DNA of 64,000 nt from JBBDMX01 sp040878035 (GCA_040878035.1 JBBDMX010000024.1:1-64000); one strand, 5' to 3'; shown: positions 8,651 to 17,190, counted from the stretch's first letter. Translations and numbers: made by a program. Notes: a model not told the origin generated them from the letters alone.

Positions 8651-9744
8651 CCACTTTTCACCCGTGACATCGCCCAGTGAATCGCCACATCCACCGGCAC
8701 CGCCGCCACCAGCGCCGGCCCCAACGCCGGCAGCGCCGGCACGCCCCAGCCGCGCCATAGCACCAGCATGACACCCGTCGCCACTCCCGTGCCCGGCAGC
8801 GCGCGCACCAAGCGCAGCCACCCCGGCTGCGGCGCGTTGGACAACGTCCCGTCGCCCACGCGCAACACGCGCTTGAACAACAACTGAGCCAGCAGCATCA
8901 CCCCGCCGGCAATCTCGATCGCGCCCAACGGGCCCGCACCCATCGCCCCGGCCAGCAGCAGCGCCGGCAGGGCGGTGACCAGGCGCACCGCTGCCACCGT
9001 CGCGCCAAACAGCAGCCGCGACCAGCCCGGATACACGAACTCGAAGAGCCGGCGAACGTGCTCCAGGTAACGCAGTTGCTCGGCCAGGCTCAGCTTGCTC
9101 TGACCGTGCAGACGCTGAGCAAAGTGAATGGGCACTTCCGCGACGTTTCGGCAGCGGCACTTGACCAGGATTTCCAGGCCGATTTTGTACCCGATGGGAT
9201 TGAGCGGCTCGGCGTCCTGCAACAGGGCGGCGGGCAAGGCAAAGAAGCCGCTCATGGGATCGCGCAAGTGCGTGAACGGCCGCGCCAGCAGCGTCGCCAC
9301 TTTGCTATTGATCCAGCGAAACACGCCCCAGCGATCGTCGGTGGTCCCGCCGGGCACGTAGCGTGAGCCCACCGCCATCTCGGCGCCGCCGTCCAATGCC
9401 GTCAATAACTCCGGAATCTTCTCCGGCGGATGCGACAGGTCGGCGTCCATCACCACCAGGTGCTCGTACCGCGCCGCCGCCAGCCCCTCGATCACCGCCC
9501 GGCTCAGCCCGCGATCACTCTTACGCACGATCAGCCGAACCCAAGGCCGGCCCAGCGCCGCGACCGCTTCCTCCGTGCCGTCACCGCTGTCATCGTCCAC
9601 GATGATCAGTTCCACGTTCAGCGCATGCTCGCGCGCCACCCGCGTCACACGCTCGACCAGCGCCGGCAGATTCTCCGCCTCACGATACGTCGGCACGATG
9701 ATCGAGACGCCGCGCTCCAGCGCGGCAGAGCCGCGGCGCTTCAT
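8632..9744 (-). CDS. Dolichol-phosphate mannosyltransferase-like glycosyltransferase with GtrA-like tail
   Basis: The product is 370 aa. Residues 10-235 form a GT2 domain: VSIIVPTYREAENLPALV, DDDSGDGTEEAV and DADLSHPPEKIPEL, the nucleotide-sugar and metal motifs of the DPM1 family. Residues 240-365 are four hydrophobic helices like GtrA. Such proteins load a sugar onto a polyprenyl phosphate at the inner membrane. ATG 9744 follows AGGA by 10 nt; GTG 9753 is too close to it. Both the start region (from P9) and the stop (from PAL-1) are repeat-derived, so both ends of the protein appear to have been replaced by repeats. Confidence 0.85.
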   Translation of the reverse strand: MKRRGSAALERGVSIIVPTYREAENLPALVERVTRVAREHALNVELIIVDDDSGDGTEEAVAALGRPWVRLIVRKSDRGLSRAVIEGLAAARYEHLVVMDADLSHPPEKIPELLTALDGGAEMAVGSRYVPGGTTDDRWGVFRWINSKVATLLARPFTHLRDPMSGFFALPAALLQDAEPLNPIGYKIGLEILVKCRCRNVAEVPIHFAQRLHGQSKLSLAEQLRYLEHVRRLFEFVYPGWSRLLFGATVAAVRLVTALPALLLAGAMGAGPLGAIEIAGGVMLLAQLLFKRVLRVGDGTLSNAPQPGWLRLVRALPGTGVATGVMLVLWRGWGVPALPALGPALVAAVPVDVAIHWAMSRVKSGQSCTA

Positions 9745-9754
9745 AGAGATCACT
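9721..9754. repeat. P9 repeat at a start codon
   Basis: The pattern GAGCCGCGGCGCTTCATAGA is followed by GATCACTT. It recurs at 59813-59848 with a few changes, and its core is at 20779-20803. Read on the minus strand it contains the ATG and first codons (MKRRGSAAL) of the glycosyltransferase. Confidence 0.7.
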
Positions 9755-9756
9755 TC

Positions 9757-9801
9757 CTACTTTCCACTCTCCACTTTCCACCCTCCACCTTCCACTTCCC
9801 C
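9757..9801. repeat. Pyrimidine tandem module (CACTTTCC units)
   Basis: Repeated units of the type ACTTTCCAC, TCTCCAC, ACCTTCCAC fill the space between the glycosyltransferase start and the enolase stop. They resemble the arms of the composite hairpins, but the purine partner arm is missing here. A possible partner (GTGGAAAGTAG) is at 20755-20770. Confidence 0.5.
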
Positions 9802-9802
9802 C

Positions 9803-11095
9803 TCACCCCTTATTCCAATACTTCCCGCCGTACACCGCGTCGTCGCCCAGTTCCTCGGCGATGCGGATGAGCTGGTTGTATTTGGCGTTGCGGTCGCTTC
9901 GGCAGGGGGCGCCGGTCTTGATCTGACCGCAGTTGGTGGCCACCGCGATATCGGCGATCGTCGCGTCCTCGGTCTCCCCGCTGCGATGGCTGAGCACCGC
10001 GCTGTAGCCGTTGCGCATCGCCAGATTCACCGTCTCGAACGTCTCGCTCAGCGTGCCGATCTGGTTGACCTTCACGAGGATGGCGTTGGCGACACCGGTG
10101 TCGATGCCCTTCTTGAGAAACTTGGGGTTGGTGACGAAGTTGTCGTCGCCGACGAGTTGGACCTTGTCGCCGAGCTTGTCGGTCAAGAGTTTCCAGCCTT
10201 CCCAGTCGTTTTCCGCCAAGCCGTCCTCGATCGAGCGGATAGGGTACTTCTTGCACCACGAGGCCCAGTAGTCGACCAGCTCGCTGCTCTTCCACACCTT
10301 CTTGGGGTCGCTCTTGAAAAAGACGTAGCCCTTCTTCTTTTTGTCCCACATCTCACTGGTGGCCGGATCAAGCGCGACGAACACCTGCTTGCCAAAGTCG
10401 TAGCCCGCGGCCTCGACGGCCTCGGCGATGACCTTGAGCGCATCCTCATTGTCCTTGAGACTGGGGGCAAAGCCGCCTTCATCGCCGACGGCGGTGGACA
10501 GGCCGGCTTTGCTCAGCACCTTTTTGAGCGCGTGATAGATCTCGACGCCGCAACGCAGGGCTTCGTCGAAGTTGTCAAAGCCCCAGGGCTGGATCATGAA
10601 CTCCTGGAAATCGACGTTGTTGTCGGCGTGCTTGCCGCCGTTCAAGATGTTCATCATGGGCACGGGCAGGACCTTGGCGCCGGTGCCGCCGAGATAGCGG
10701 TACAGGGGCAGGCCCGAGGCCTCGGCCGCCGCCTTGGCGACCGCCATGGACACGCCCAGAATCGCGTTGGCGCCCAGCTTGCCCTTGTTCTCCGTGCCGT
10801 CGAGCTCGATCATCATCGCGTCGATCAGTTCCTGCTCGCGGGCGTCCACGCCGATCAACTCGGGGGCGATCTTGTCGTTGACGTTGCCCACGGCCTTGGT
10901 CACGGCCTTGCCCACGTACTGCTTGGCGTCGCCGTCGCGCAGCTCCACGGCCTCGTGCTCGCCGGTGCTGGCGCCCGAAGGCACGATGGCCCGGCCGACC
11001 GTGCCATCATAAAGATGCACTTCGACCTCCACGGTCGGATTGCCGCGGCTGTCGAGAACCTGCCTGCCGTGTACCAGTTCGATCTCGAGACTCAT
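9803..11095 (-). CDS. eno: Enolase
   Basis: The 430 aa product matches full-length enolase, which interconverts 2-phosphoglycerate and phosphoenolpyruvate in glycolysis in the cytoplasm. Visible motifs are the N-terminal GRQVLDSRGNPTVEVEV, the loop SGASTGEHEA, the active-site stretch LNGGKHADNNVDFQEFMI, VGDEGGFAP, and the signature SHRSGETEDATIADIAVATN. The start at 11095 has AAGGA 7 nt upstream and gives the usual N-terminus; the frame runs open to 11185 without family match. Composite hairpin HP-2 lies upstream. Nothing suggests a defect. Confidence 0.97.
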   Translation of the reverse strand: MSLEIELVHGRQVLDSRGNPTVEVEVHLYDGTVGRAIVPSGASTGEHEAVELRDGDAKQYVGKAVTKAVGNVNDKIAPELIGVDAREQELIDAMMIELDGTENKGKLGANAILGVSMAVAKAAAEASGLPLYRYLGGTGAKVLPVPMMNILNGGKHADNNVDFQEFMIQPWGFDNFDEALRCGVEIYHALKKVLSKAGLSTAVGDEGGFAPSLKDNEDALKVIAEAVEAAGYDFGKQVFVALDPATSEMWDKKKKGYVFFKSDPKKVWKSSELVDYWASWCKKYPIRSIEDGLAENDWEGWKLLTDKLGDKVQLVGDDNFVTNPKFLKKGIDTGVANAILVKVNQIGTLSETFETVNLAMRNGYSAVLSHRSGETEDATIADIAVATNCGQIKTGAPCRSDRNAKYNQLIRIAEELGDDAVYGGKYWNKG

Positions 11096-11194
11096 GGGAT
11101 GTCCTTGGGTTGATAAGGGTGCGAAGACTCGCCGCGATCGGGCGGCGACTTGCGCAGTGTAGCGGCAAAGGACCAATTGGTGCAAAAAGCGATC

Positions 11195-11359
11195 TTAGCC
11201 ACAGATGAACACAGATGAAGAAAAGCAGAAAAGGCAGAAAAGCAGAAAAGACAGGAAATCAGAGCGGCGTGATTTGTGACTCTCCGATTTTCTGCATTTT
11301 CTGCGTTTACTGCTTTTCTGCTTTCCTATCTGTGTTCATCTGTGTCTATCTGTGGCCAT
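11195..11359. repeat. Composite hairpin HP-2
   Basis: The outer modules are CACAGATGAA units on the left and TTCATCTGTG units on the right. The inner modules are GCAGAAAA units and their complement TTTTCTGC. The centre is about 40 bases. It ends 3 bases before the porin stop codon and lies upstream of enolase. Near-identical layouts are at 36610-36785 and 39964-40126. Confidence 0.85.
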
Positions 11360-11361
11360 TC

Positions 11362-12429
11362 TCAGAAAAGGAAGATCAACCCGAAGCTCACCAGATGGGC
11401 GTGGCCGAACTCGCGGTTGATTTCGGGGAAGGCGTTGTACTGGTAGGCCAGTTCCAGGGCGACGTGCTTGAAGCCGTAGTAACCGATGTTGGCGCCGATA
11501 CTGGCGTTGCCGGCGGTGTCGAGGGAGGTGCCCACGCGCAGCGCCATCGGGCCGGGGAGAAACATCTCGCCGCCGAGGAACGCCCGGGCGACGTCGGCGG
11601 TGCCGTTGTCGTCATCCTCAAAGTGCAGGTACTGGAGGTCGGCGTAGATGCCCAGGAACTCCTTGGGCCGATAGCCCACGCCGCCGCGGATGTTCACCGA
11701 CTCGGTCAGGTTCGTGGTGGTGAGGGTGATGGTGCCGGCGCCGAAGGGCGGCGCCGGGGTGAAGATGCTCACCACGTCGTCGCTCCACGCCCAGCCCGCG
11801 CCGCCGGTGAGGCCGACGGACCACTGCTCGTTGAGGGCATAGAGCACGCCGAGTTGGAAGTCCACGCCCAGGGATTCACTTTCGACCTGACTGGTGAAGG
11901 TGCCCAGGCCCGCGATGGTGGTGGGCTGGATGATATCCAGTTGGGTGTCGGTGAAGGTGACGTTGCCGCCGACACCCAGGCTTTCGTTGATCTGATAGCC
12001 GTAGGCCACGCCGACTTTGTTGTTGCGCAGGAACAGGTCGCCATTGAGGATGGTGCCGTCCTGCGTGTCGGAGCGGACGTAGATGACGTTGATGGTGCCC
12101 TTGGTGGGTTCGGGGAAGCGATAGGAGCCGACGCCGACGATGCTTTCGATCCACGCGCCGCGTTCGAAGGCGACCTGGTTGGTGGTCACGCCGCCGACGA
12201 CGTTGAAGGTGAACGGCTCCTTGCGCAGGAAGTCCTTGGCGCCGGGGTTATGCGAGGAGCCCAGCGGATGTGCCGCCGAGGCCTGCCGGCCCAGCACGTC
12301 GGTGTAGACCGACACGCGGTCCAGCGCCATGTTGAAGCGGAAGCCGAAGGGCTCATCGTTGACGTCGGCATACGCGGCGCTGTTGATGATCGTTGCCATC
12401 AGCACGGTTAACGCAACATGTCGTTTCAT
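11362..12429 (-). CDS. Outer-membrane beta-barrel protein, FadL/OmpP1-like
   Basis: The product is 355 aa with a signal peptide at about residues 1-22 (ending AAYADV). The mature part is made of alternating amphipathic strands such as NKVGVAYGYQINESLGVGGN, SLGVDFQLGVLYALNEQWSVG and NASIGANIGYYGFKHVALEL, and it ends in a hydrophobic strand with terminal Phe (LIFLF), as barrel proteins do. The layout resembles the OMPP1/FadL/TodX family that imports hydrophobic compounds, but the N-terminal hatch is weakly matched. A simple outer-membrane porin is the alternative. It is transcribed away from the semialdehyde dehydrogenase gene; a P5 palindrome lies between. Confidence 0.65.
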   Translation of the reverse strand: MKRHVALTVLMATIINSAAYADVNDEPFGFRFNMALDRVSVYTDVLGRQASAAHPLGSSHNPGAKDFLRKEPFTFNVVGGVTTNQVAFERGAWIESIVGVGSYRFPEPTKGTINVIYVRSDTQDGTILNGDLFLRNNKVGVAYGYQINESLGVGGNVTFTDTQLDIIQPTTIAGLGTFTSQVESESLGVDFQLGVLYALNEQWSVGLTGGAGWAWSDDVVSIFTPAPPFGAGTITLTTTNLTESVNIRGGVGYRPKEFLGIYADLQYLHFEDDDNGTADVARAFLGGEMFLPGPMALRVGTSLDTAGNASIGANIGYYGFKHVALELAYQYNAFPEINREFGHAHLVSFGLIFLF

Positions 12430-12496
12430 GAGTCACCCTGATTCGAGAATGGTGGTGCATGATAGCTGATGTGAAAAGCGAATGAGCGACGTTTGA

Positions 12497-12561
12497 CGAA
12501 AGCCCACCCGCTCCGGCGGGTGGGTATCCCAGCCGCCGGACCCCGGAGCGGCTGGGCTTTC
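12497..12561. repeat. P5 palindromic repeat
   Basis: This copy has the same arms as 3315-3372 (GAAAGCCCACCCGCTC and GAGCGGCTGGGCTTTC) with a slightly longer middle. It lies between divergent genes, so it is not simply a terminator. A TATCCT box at 12580-12585 follows it. Confidence 0.7.
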
Positions 12562-12622
12562 TTCTCTTGCGCTACCGCGTATCCTTGAATGGATGAATCA
12601 CCTCACGCGCCGGAGCCCAACC

Positions 12623-14071
12623 ATGCTCCAATCCCCACTCCTGCAAACCCCCGGCGGATACATCAACGGCAAATGGATCACGCCGCGCAAAGGCGGCAAG
12701 ACCCTCCGCGTCATCAACCCCGCCACCGGCGAGCACCTGGCGACCGTGGCGGACATGACCGGCGACCACGCAACGCAAGCGATCGACGCCGCCGACCGCG
12801 CCATGTCGCCCGCCTCATCACTACACAATCGCCAGTGCTGGCTCGAAGCCATCGATGAATCGCTCCGCGCCCACCGCGAGGAGCTCGCCCGCATCCTCAC
12901 GCTGGAAATGGGCAAACCCATCCGCGAGGCCCGCGCCGAAATCGACTACGCCGCGGGCTTCTTCGCCCACTATGCCGGCGAGGTCTTCCGCCTCAATGCC
13001 GAGGAGCTTAAGGCACGCCCCAAGGATTGCCGGTGGACGATTTACCATGGTCCCGCCGGCGTCGCGGCGCTGATCACGCCGTGGAATTTTCCCCTGGCCA
13101 TGGTCGCCAAGAAACTGGCGGCGGGGATCGGCGCCGGCTGCGGCGTGGTCTACAAACCCGCCAGGCAAACACCCCTCACCGTCATCGCCCTGTGGCATCT
13201 GCTTGAAGCACTTGACCTGCCGCCCGGCCTGCTCAACCTGGTCATCGGCGGCTCGGGGCCCCTCGGCAAGGTCTTCTGCACCCATCCGGCCGTACGCATC
13301 GTCAGCATGACCGGCTCGACCGAGACCGGGCGCAAGCTCATGGCCCTGGCGGCGCCGCACATCAAGAAGCTGGCGCTGGAACTGGGCGGCAACGCGCCGT
13401 TCATCGTCTTCGATGATGCCGATCTGGATCACGCCGCCGACGAACTGATGGCCAATAAGTTCCGCGCCGGCGGGCAGACCTGCGTGTGCACCAATCGCGT
13501 CTACGCGCACCAGTCCGTCGTGCGCGAGTTTACGCAGAAGGTCGCCTTGCGCATGCGGCAACTCAAGGTCGGCCCCGGCATCGAGGAAGACACCGACCTC
13601 GGCCCGCTGATCGACCGCGCCGGCTGGGACAAGGTCGCCCGCCACGTCAAGGACGCCATGAAGCACGGCGCCAAGCGCATCGTCGGCGATGATCCGCCCC
13701 GACCCAGGCAAGACTGGGGCGCGTTCTATCCGCCCACGTTGCTGACGGGCATCAAACCGGACATGGTGCTGTGCCACGAGGAAACATTTGGGCCGGTCGT
13801 CGCCATCGCCTCGTTCCGCGATGAGGCCAAGGTGCTCGCCGCCGCCAACGACACGATTCACGGCCTGGCGGCGTATTTCTTCACGAAGGACCCTGACCGC
13901 GCTACCCGAGTGGCCGCCGCCTTGCGCTTTGGCCACGTCGGCCTCAACACCGGCGCCGGCCCCACGCCGCAAGCGCCCTTCGGCGGCATGAAACAATCCG
14001 GCCTCGGCCGTGAAGGCGGCATCGAGGGACTCTTCGAGTACACCGAAACCCAGGTCGTGGCGAGCCGGTAA
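12623..14071 (+). CDS. NAD(P)-dependent succinate-semialdehyde dehydrogenase family protein
   Basis: The 482 aa product has the length and motifs of SSADH-type aldehyde dehydrogenases. It shows FINGKW-like start (YINGKWI), GPAGVAALITPWNFPLAMV at the cofactor site, ELGGNAPFIVFDDADLD with the general base Glu, and GQTCVCTNRVYAH with the nucleophile Cys. The enzyme would oxidise succinate semialdehyde or a similar aldehyde to the acid. It could serve another short semialdehyde. GGAG lies 7 nt before ATG 12623. A TATCCT box at 12580 would start the transcript near 12592 and leave a 30 nt leader. An ATG at 12593 in the same frame is possible. Confidence 0.88.
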   Translation: MLQSPLLQTPGGYINGKWITPRKGGKTLRVINPATGEHLATVADMTGDHATQAIDAADRAMSPASSLHNRQCWLEAIDESLRAHREELARILTLEMGKPIREARAEIDYAAGFFAHYAGEVFRLNAEELKARPKDCRWTIYHGPAGVAALITPWNFPLAMVAKKLAAGIGAGCGVVYKPARQTPLTVIALWHLLEALDLPPGLLNLVIGGSGPLGKVFCTHPAVRIVSMTGSTETGRKLMALAAPHIKKLALELGGNAPFIVFDDADLDHAADELMANKFRAGGQTCVCTNRVYAHQSVVREFTQKVALRMRQLKVGPGIEEDTDLGPLIDRAGWDKVARHVKDAMKHGAKRIVGDDPPRPRQDWGAFYPPTLLTGIKPDMVLCHEETFGPVVAIASFRDEAKVLAAANDTIHGLAAYFFTKDPDRATRVAAALRFGHVGLNTGAGPTPQAPFGGMKQSGLGREGGIEGLFEYTETQVVASR

Positions 14072-14085
14072 CAAGGCGAAGAAGA

Positions 14086-14115
14086 CACGCATCCCCCGTT
14101 TAGCGGGAGCCGCGC
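14086..14115. repeat. Short repeat over the amidase stop
   Basis: The sequence ATCCCCCGTTTAGCGGGAG matches, in reverse, CCCGCTAAACGGGGAT at 28682-28697. It overlaps the stop codon and last residues of the amidase gene. Confidence 0.45.
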
Positions 14116-14981
14116 AGCGGCCCTCCGGCGAGTCGCTTCCACTCAAACGCCGGGCCCGGATCAACCTTGTTCGCCTGCACGTGGTAGTGCCCCAGGATGC
14201 CACGATAACTGGCCCATTGCTCGCGCGTGAGCTGATGGGGGATCAGCACGCCATTTTCATCGGCGGGGCAGTCGTGCGTGATGAGCGGGAACGTCTGCCG
14301 CAGCGCCGCCACCAGTTGCGCCAGTGCGTCGTACTGGGCATCGGTAAAGGCGTACTGGTGCAGCTTCTCGTGCTGGACCACGCCGGCAACGATCGCGGAG
14401 TGATGCGGCACGACGCCGCGCGGGTCCAACTGTGAAGGCGGCTTGTCGATGGGCAGGGCGCCCAAATTGGCGATCTCGATGCCGATCGAACGGTTGTTGG
14501 AAATGGTGGCGTGCCAGGCGCGCTGGCGCAGATCCAGAGTCTGGTACACCGTGCCATCGAAGTCGATCAGGAAGTGGGCCGACAGGCCGCGCTTCTGCAA
14601 GACGGCAAAGCAGCGTTCGCTTGTGCCCGTGCCGTCGTAGTGGATCACGATCTGATCGATGAGGCTGCGCAGGTCATGGAGCGTCCGCGCGGGTGGGGCG
14701 GTGGCGGCCGGATCAGGATCGCTGGTAAGCAGCCGCTGGGCAAAGCGGTGGGGCGGCAGCTTGGCGTTCTCGGCGGCGCCGCCTCGTGGAAGCTTGGTCT
14801 CGTAAGCATTGAAGCCGCCGGGATCCGACCAGAGCACGACCGATGTGCCCGCATCGAAACGCTGGCCCGCCGCGATAAAGTCCCGACCCGTTACCGCGTC
14901 GCGTGCCCCCTGATCCGCACACCCGGTGGCCAGCAGCAGCATCAGCATCAGCCACGTCGTGATTCGGCTGGGTGTCCTCAT
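14100..14981 (-). CDS. AmpD-like N-acetylmuramoyl-L-alanine amidase lipoprotein
   Basis: The product is 293 aa with a lipoprotein signal, Cys at residue 21 (LLATGC). Residues about 100-265 form an Amidase_2 domain: IVIHYDGTG with the first zinc His, SAHFLIDFDGTVYQ, RAWHATISNNRSIGIEI, and a C-terminal HYHVQANKVDPGPAFEW that parallels the AmpD end. It should cut the bond between MurNAc and L-Ala in peptidoglycan or its fragments, in the periplasm. A TATCAT box 7 nt before the ATG and no ribosome site suggest a leaderless mRNA. The last codons come from a dispersed repeat. Confidence 0.85.
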   Translation of the reverse strand: MRTPSRITTWLMLMLLLATGCADQGARDAVTGRDFIAAGQRFDAGTSVVLWSDPGGFNAYETKLPRGGAAENAKLPPHRFAQRLLTSDPDPAATAPPARTLHDLRSLIDQIVIHYDGTGTSERCFAVLQKRGLSAHFLIDFDGTVYQTLDLRQRAWHATISNNRSIGIEIANLGALPIDKPPSQLDPRGVVPHHSAIVAGVVQHEKLHQYAFTDAQYDALAQLVAALRQTFPLITHDCPADENGVLIPHQLTREQWASYRGILGHYHVQANKVDPGPAFEWKRLAGGPLRGSR

Positions 14982-15001
14982 TCACGCGATGATATCGGTA
15001 T

Positions 15002-15102
15002 ACTTTGTAGTGCGGCGGCCTTGACGCCTCTTTAGCTTTTCGCGGAGCGAATACGGCTTGGCCGTAAGCCAAAGCGGCGTCAAGGCCGCCGCACTCCAAA
15101 GT
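15002..15102. repeat. PAL-2 palindromic repeat, second copy
   Basis: The arms GTGCGGCGGCCTTGACGCC and GGCGTCAAGGCCGCCGCAC are complements. The middle again has CGCGGAGCGAATACGG. It fills the space between the amidase and the ABC ATPase genes, and matches 7025-7126. Confidence 0.75.
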
Positions 15103-15214
15103 CGTGTGCATGGTAAACTGATCCCCGAGATTCAGGGCAGTCGCGGCTTCGGCCGCGCTACTTGCCCGGGCGTGCCATCAAGTCGTTTTCTTTCACCCCC
15201 CTCAGGAGCCCACC

Positions 15215-16372
15215 ATGGCCCAAGTGCGCATCGACAACGTCTCGAAAATCTACCCCGGCGATGTCAAGGCTGTGGACGACCTGACGCTGCACATCCGCGA
15301 CAAGGAGTTCATCGTGCTCGTCGGTCCATCGGGCTGCGGCAAAAGCACCACGCTGCGCATGGTGGCGGGGCTGGAAGAAATCAGCGCCGGCACGGTGCGC
15401 ATCGGTGAGCGCGTGGTCAACGATGTGCCGCCCAAGGATCGCGACATCGCCATGGTGTTTCAGAACTACGCCTTGTACCCGCACATGACGGTGTACAAGA
15501 ACATGGCGTTTGGCCTGAAGCTGCGCCGCATGCCGCGCAAGGAGATCGATGAGCGCGTGCAATGGGCCGCCAAGATACTCGGGCTGACGCCACTGTTGGA
15601 GCGCAAGCCCAAGGCTCTGTCGGGCGGACAGCGGCAACGCGTGGCGGTCGGCCGCGCCATCGTGCGCCAGCCCAAGGCATTCCTCTTTGACGAGCCGCTG
15701 TCCAACCTCGACGCCAAGCTGCGCGTCGAGACCCGCGCCGAACTCAAGCGCCTGCACCAGCGGCTACAGACCACGACCATCTACGTCACGCACGACCAGG
15801 AAGAGGCCATGACGCTGGGCGACCGCGTGGTGGTGATGGATGGCGGACTGCTCCAGCAGTGCGACACGCCACTGAGCATTTACAACGCGCCGGTCAACCG
15901 CTTTGTCGCCGGCTTCCTGGGTACGCCGCCGATGAACTTCCTCGACGGGCAACTGGTGCAGGAGAATTCGGCGACGTGGTTCCAGACCCAGGGCGTGAAT
16001 GTTCGGCTGATGCCCGAGCAGGCCGAGGCGGCCGCGGGATTCATCGGCGGCCAGGTCGTGCTGGGCATCCGCCCCGAAACGCTCAAATTGCAGAGCGACG
16101 GTGCCGCGGCCCCGGGCGAGGCCGCCGGGCAAACCATCAGCGTCAAGGTCAGCGTCGTTGAACCGCTAGGCGCTTCGATGGACGTTTTTGGCATGACCGA
16201 AGGCGATGTACGCCTGGTGGCGCGTGTGCCGGCGCGGCGCGAAGCGCTCAAGGCCGAGCAACTGAACCTGCGCCTGGACTTGCAGCACGTGCACGTCTTT
16301 GAGCCGGGCACACACGGCCGCAACCTGACGCTGCCCATCGCCGAAGCCATCGCCGCCGGCGACGAAGCGTAG
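15215..16372 (+). CDS. ugpC: UgpC/MsmK/MalK-type sugar ABC transporter ATPase
   Basis: The product is 385 aa. The ATPase domain (1-235) has Walker A GPSGCGKST, the signature LSGGQRQRVAVGRAIVR, Walker B AFLFDEPLSNLD and the switch His in VTHDQEEAM. The C-terminal TOBE/OB part (about 240-385, GIRPETLKL) is the regulatory domain of the UgpC/MsmK/MalK group, which powers uptake of sugars or glycerol phosphate. No permease or binding-protein genes are adjacent, so it probably serves several importers encoded elsewhere, as MsmK does. AGGAG stands 5-6 nt before the ATG. Composite hairpin HP-3 follows. Confidence 0.88.
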   Translation: MAQVRIDNVSKIYPGDVKAVDDLTLHIRDKEFIVLVGPSGCGKSTTLRMVAGLEEISAGTVRIGERVVNDVPPKDRDIAMVFQNYALYPHMTVYKNMAFGLKLRRMPRKEIDERVQWAAKILGLTPLLERKPKALSGGQRQRVAVGRAIVRQPKAFLFDEPLSNLDAKLRVETRAELKRLHQRLQTTTIYVTHDQEEAMTLGDRVVVMDGGLLQQCDTPLSIYNAPVNRFVAGFLGTPPMNFLDGQLVQENSATWFQTQGVNVRLMPEQAEAAAGFIGGQVVLGIRPETLKLQSDGAAAPGEAAGQTISVKVSVVEPLGASMDVFGMTEGDVRLVARVPARREALKAEQLNLRLDLQHVHVFEPGTHGRNLTLPIAEAIAAGDEA

Positions 16373-16391
16373 CCGCGGCGGAAAGAGCATT

Positions 16392-16619
16392 AGCCGCGGA
16401 TAAACGCGGATGTTGAACACGAAGGCACGAAGGCACGAGAAGAACAAAGAACGCAGAAATAGGAATGATACAAGCGTGTGAACGGATATCGCGATCCACG
16501 CCTACTGCATGGTGCCTCGTCGTTTTGTCCCTCCTCACTCTTCTTCTGCCTTGACTTCGCATCTTCGTGTCTTCGTGTTCACTCTCCCCTCCGCGTTCAT
16601 TCGCGTCCATCCGCGGCCT
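16392..16619. repeat. Composite hairpin HP-3
   Basis: The left modules are GCGGATAAACGCGGATG and CACGAAGG units. The right modules are CTTCGTG units and CCGCGTTCATTCGCG with CATCCGCGG. Order is mirrored. The right end touches the stop codon of the small conserved gene at 16618. Confidence 0.75.
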
Positions 16620-16965
16620 ATTCCTGTTCTGGCTGCGCCAGCCGCAGTGCCGCCCGCGCGTCGGCGACCAACTCGCCGATCTGCGCTGGCAGGGCGTTGG
16701 CACCCCAGCGGCGCTGTAACGCCCCCGTGTGCTTTTCGATCAGCACCGCCGCGCGATCCAGCCCCAGCGCCCGCTGCCCTGCGTCCAGTTCCTCCAAGTG
16801 CTGTAGGGCGAACCACACGGCCTGGAGCATGATCACGTCCGGCACCGATTCGCGCAGCCGCCGCCCGTCGGCATCCGCCGGCAACGCCACCGCACTGCGG
16901 GCAAAGTCCACCCAACGCCCCAGCAGCACCGTCCACGTCAGCTTCACCGGTTCGTACTCACTCAT
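16618..16965 (-). CDS. Small conserved protein of unknown function
   Basis: The product is 115 aa, predicted all-helical and acidic, with no signal or membrane segment. I do not recognise a family. The sequence SEYEPVKLTWTVLLGRWVDF and a following LQAVWFALQHLEELD-type helix could form a compact helical bundle. A TAAACT box lies 7 nt before ATG 16965, which supports this start (leaderless) over GTG 16983. It is transcribed on its own, away from the candidate sRNA and YdjY gene. Confidence 0.6.
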   Translation of the reverse strand: MSEYEPVKLTWTVLLGRWVDFARSAVALPADADGRRLRESVPDVIMLQAVWFALQHLEELDAGQRALGLDRAAVLIEKHTGALQRRWGANALPAQIGELVADARAALRLAQPEQE

Positions 16966-17073
16966 GTCCGACAGTTTATCCACGTTTTACCCACAGAAAC
17001 CCGGTCGAAAGCCGCAAAGATCAGCAACATGATGGCGAACTCCAGCGATTTTGCCGCCGCGACGATTGGGGAC

Positions 17074-17102
17074 TTGCAATCCGTAAGAGGGCGGGCTAAA
17101 CT
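17074..17102 (+). promoter_or_regulatory. Candidate promoter of an orphan transcript
   Basis: TTGCAA at 17074 and TAAACT at 17097 are separated by 17 bases. They match the sigma-70 consensus at four of six positions each. No gene start follows closely, but an intrinsic terminator lies about 75 bases downstream. Confidence 0.4.
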
Positions 17103-17108
17103 TAGGGC

Positions 17109-17182
17109 GCTTCCAATGTGAAGCATTCAACTTTGCCCCCGGAAGGGCTCGGCTTGGCTTCGGCCAGCCGGGCCTTTTTTCT
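17109..17182 (+). ncRNA. Candidate small RNA of about 75 nt
   Basis: The stretch lies between a candidate promoter (17074-17102) and a strong intrinsic terminator (17146-17185), with no open frame of useful length. It also has a small CTTC/GAAG hairpin at 17110-17124. No plus-strand gene ends nearby that would need this terminator; the nearest upstream plus gene ends at 16372. It could instead be a leader attenuator for the YdjY gene at 17332. Confidence 0.35.
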
Positions 17183-17185
17183 TTT
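17146..17185 (+). terminator. Intrinsic terminator with cUUCGg loop
   Basis: A GC-rich stem of about 12 pairs with one bulge closes on a TTCG tetraloop and is followed by six T, one C and five T. It is the clearest intrinsic terminator in the window. Confidence 0.7.
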
Positions 17186-17190
17186 TGGAA

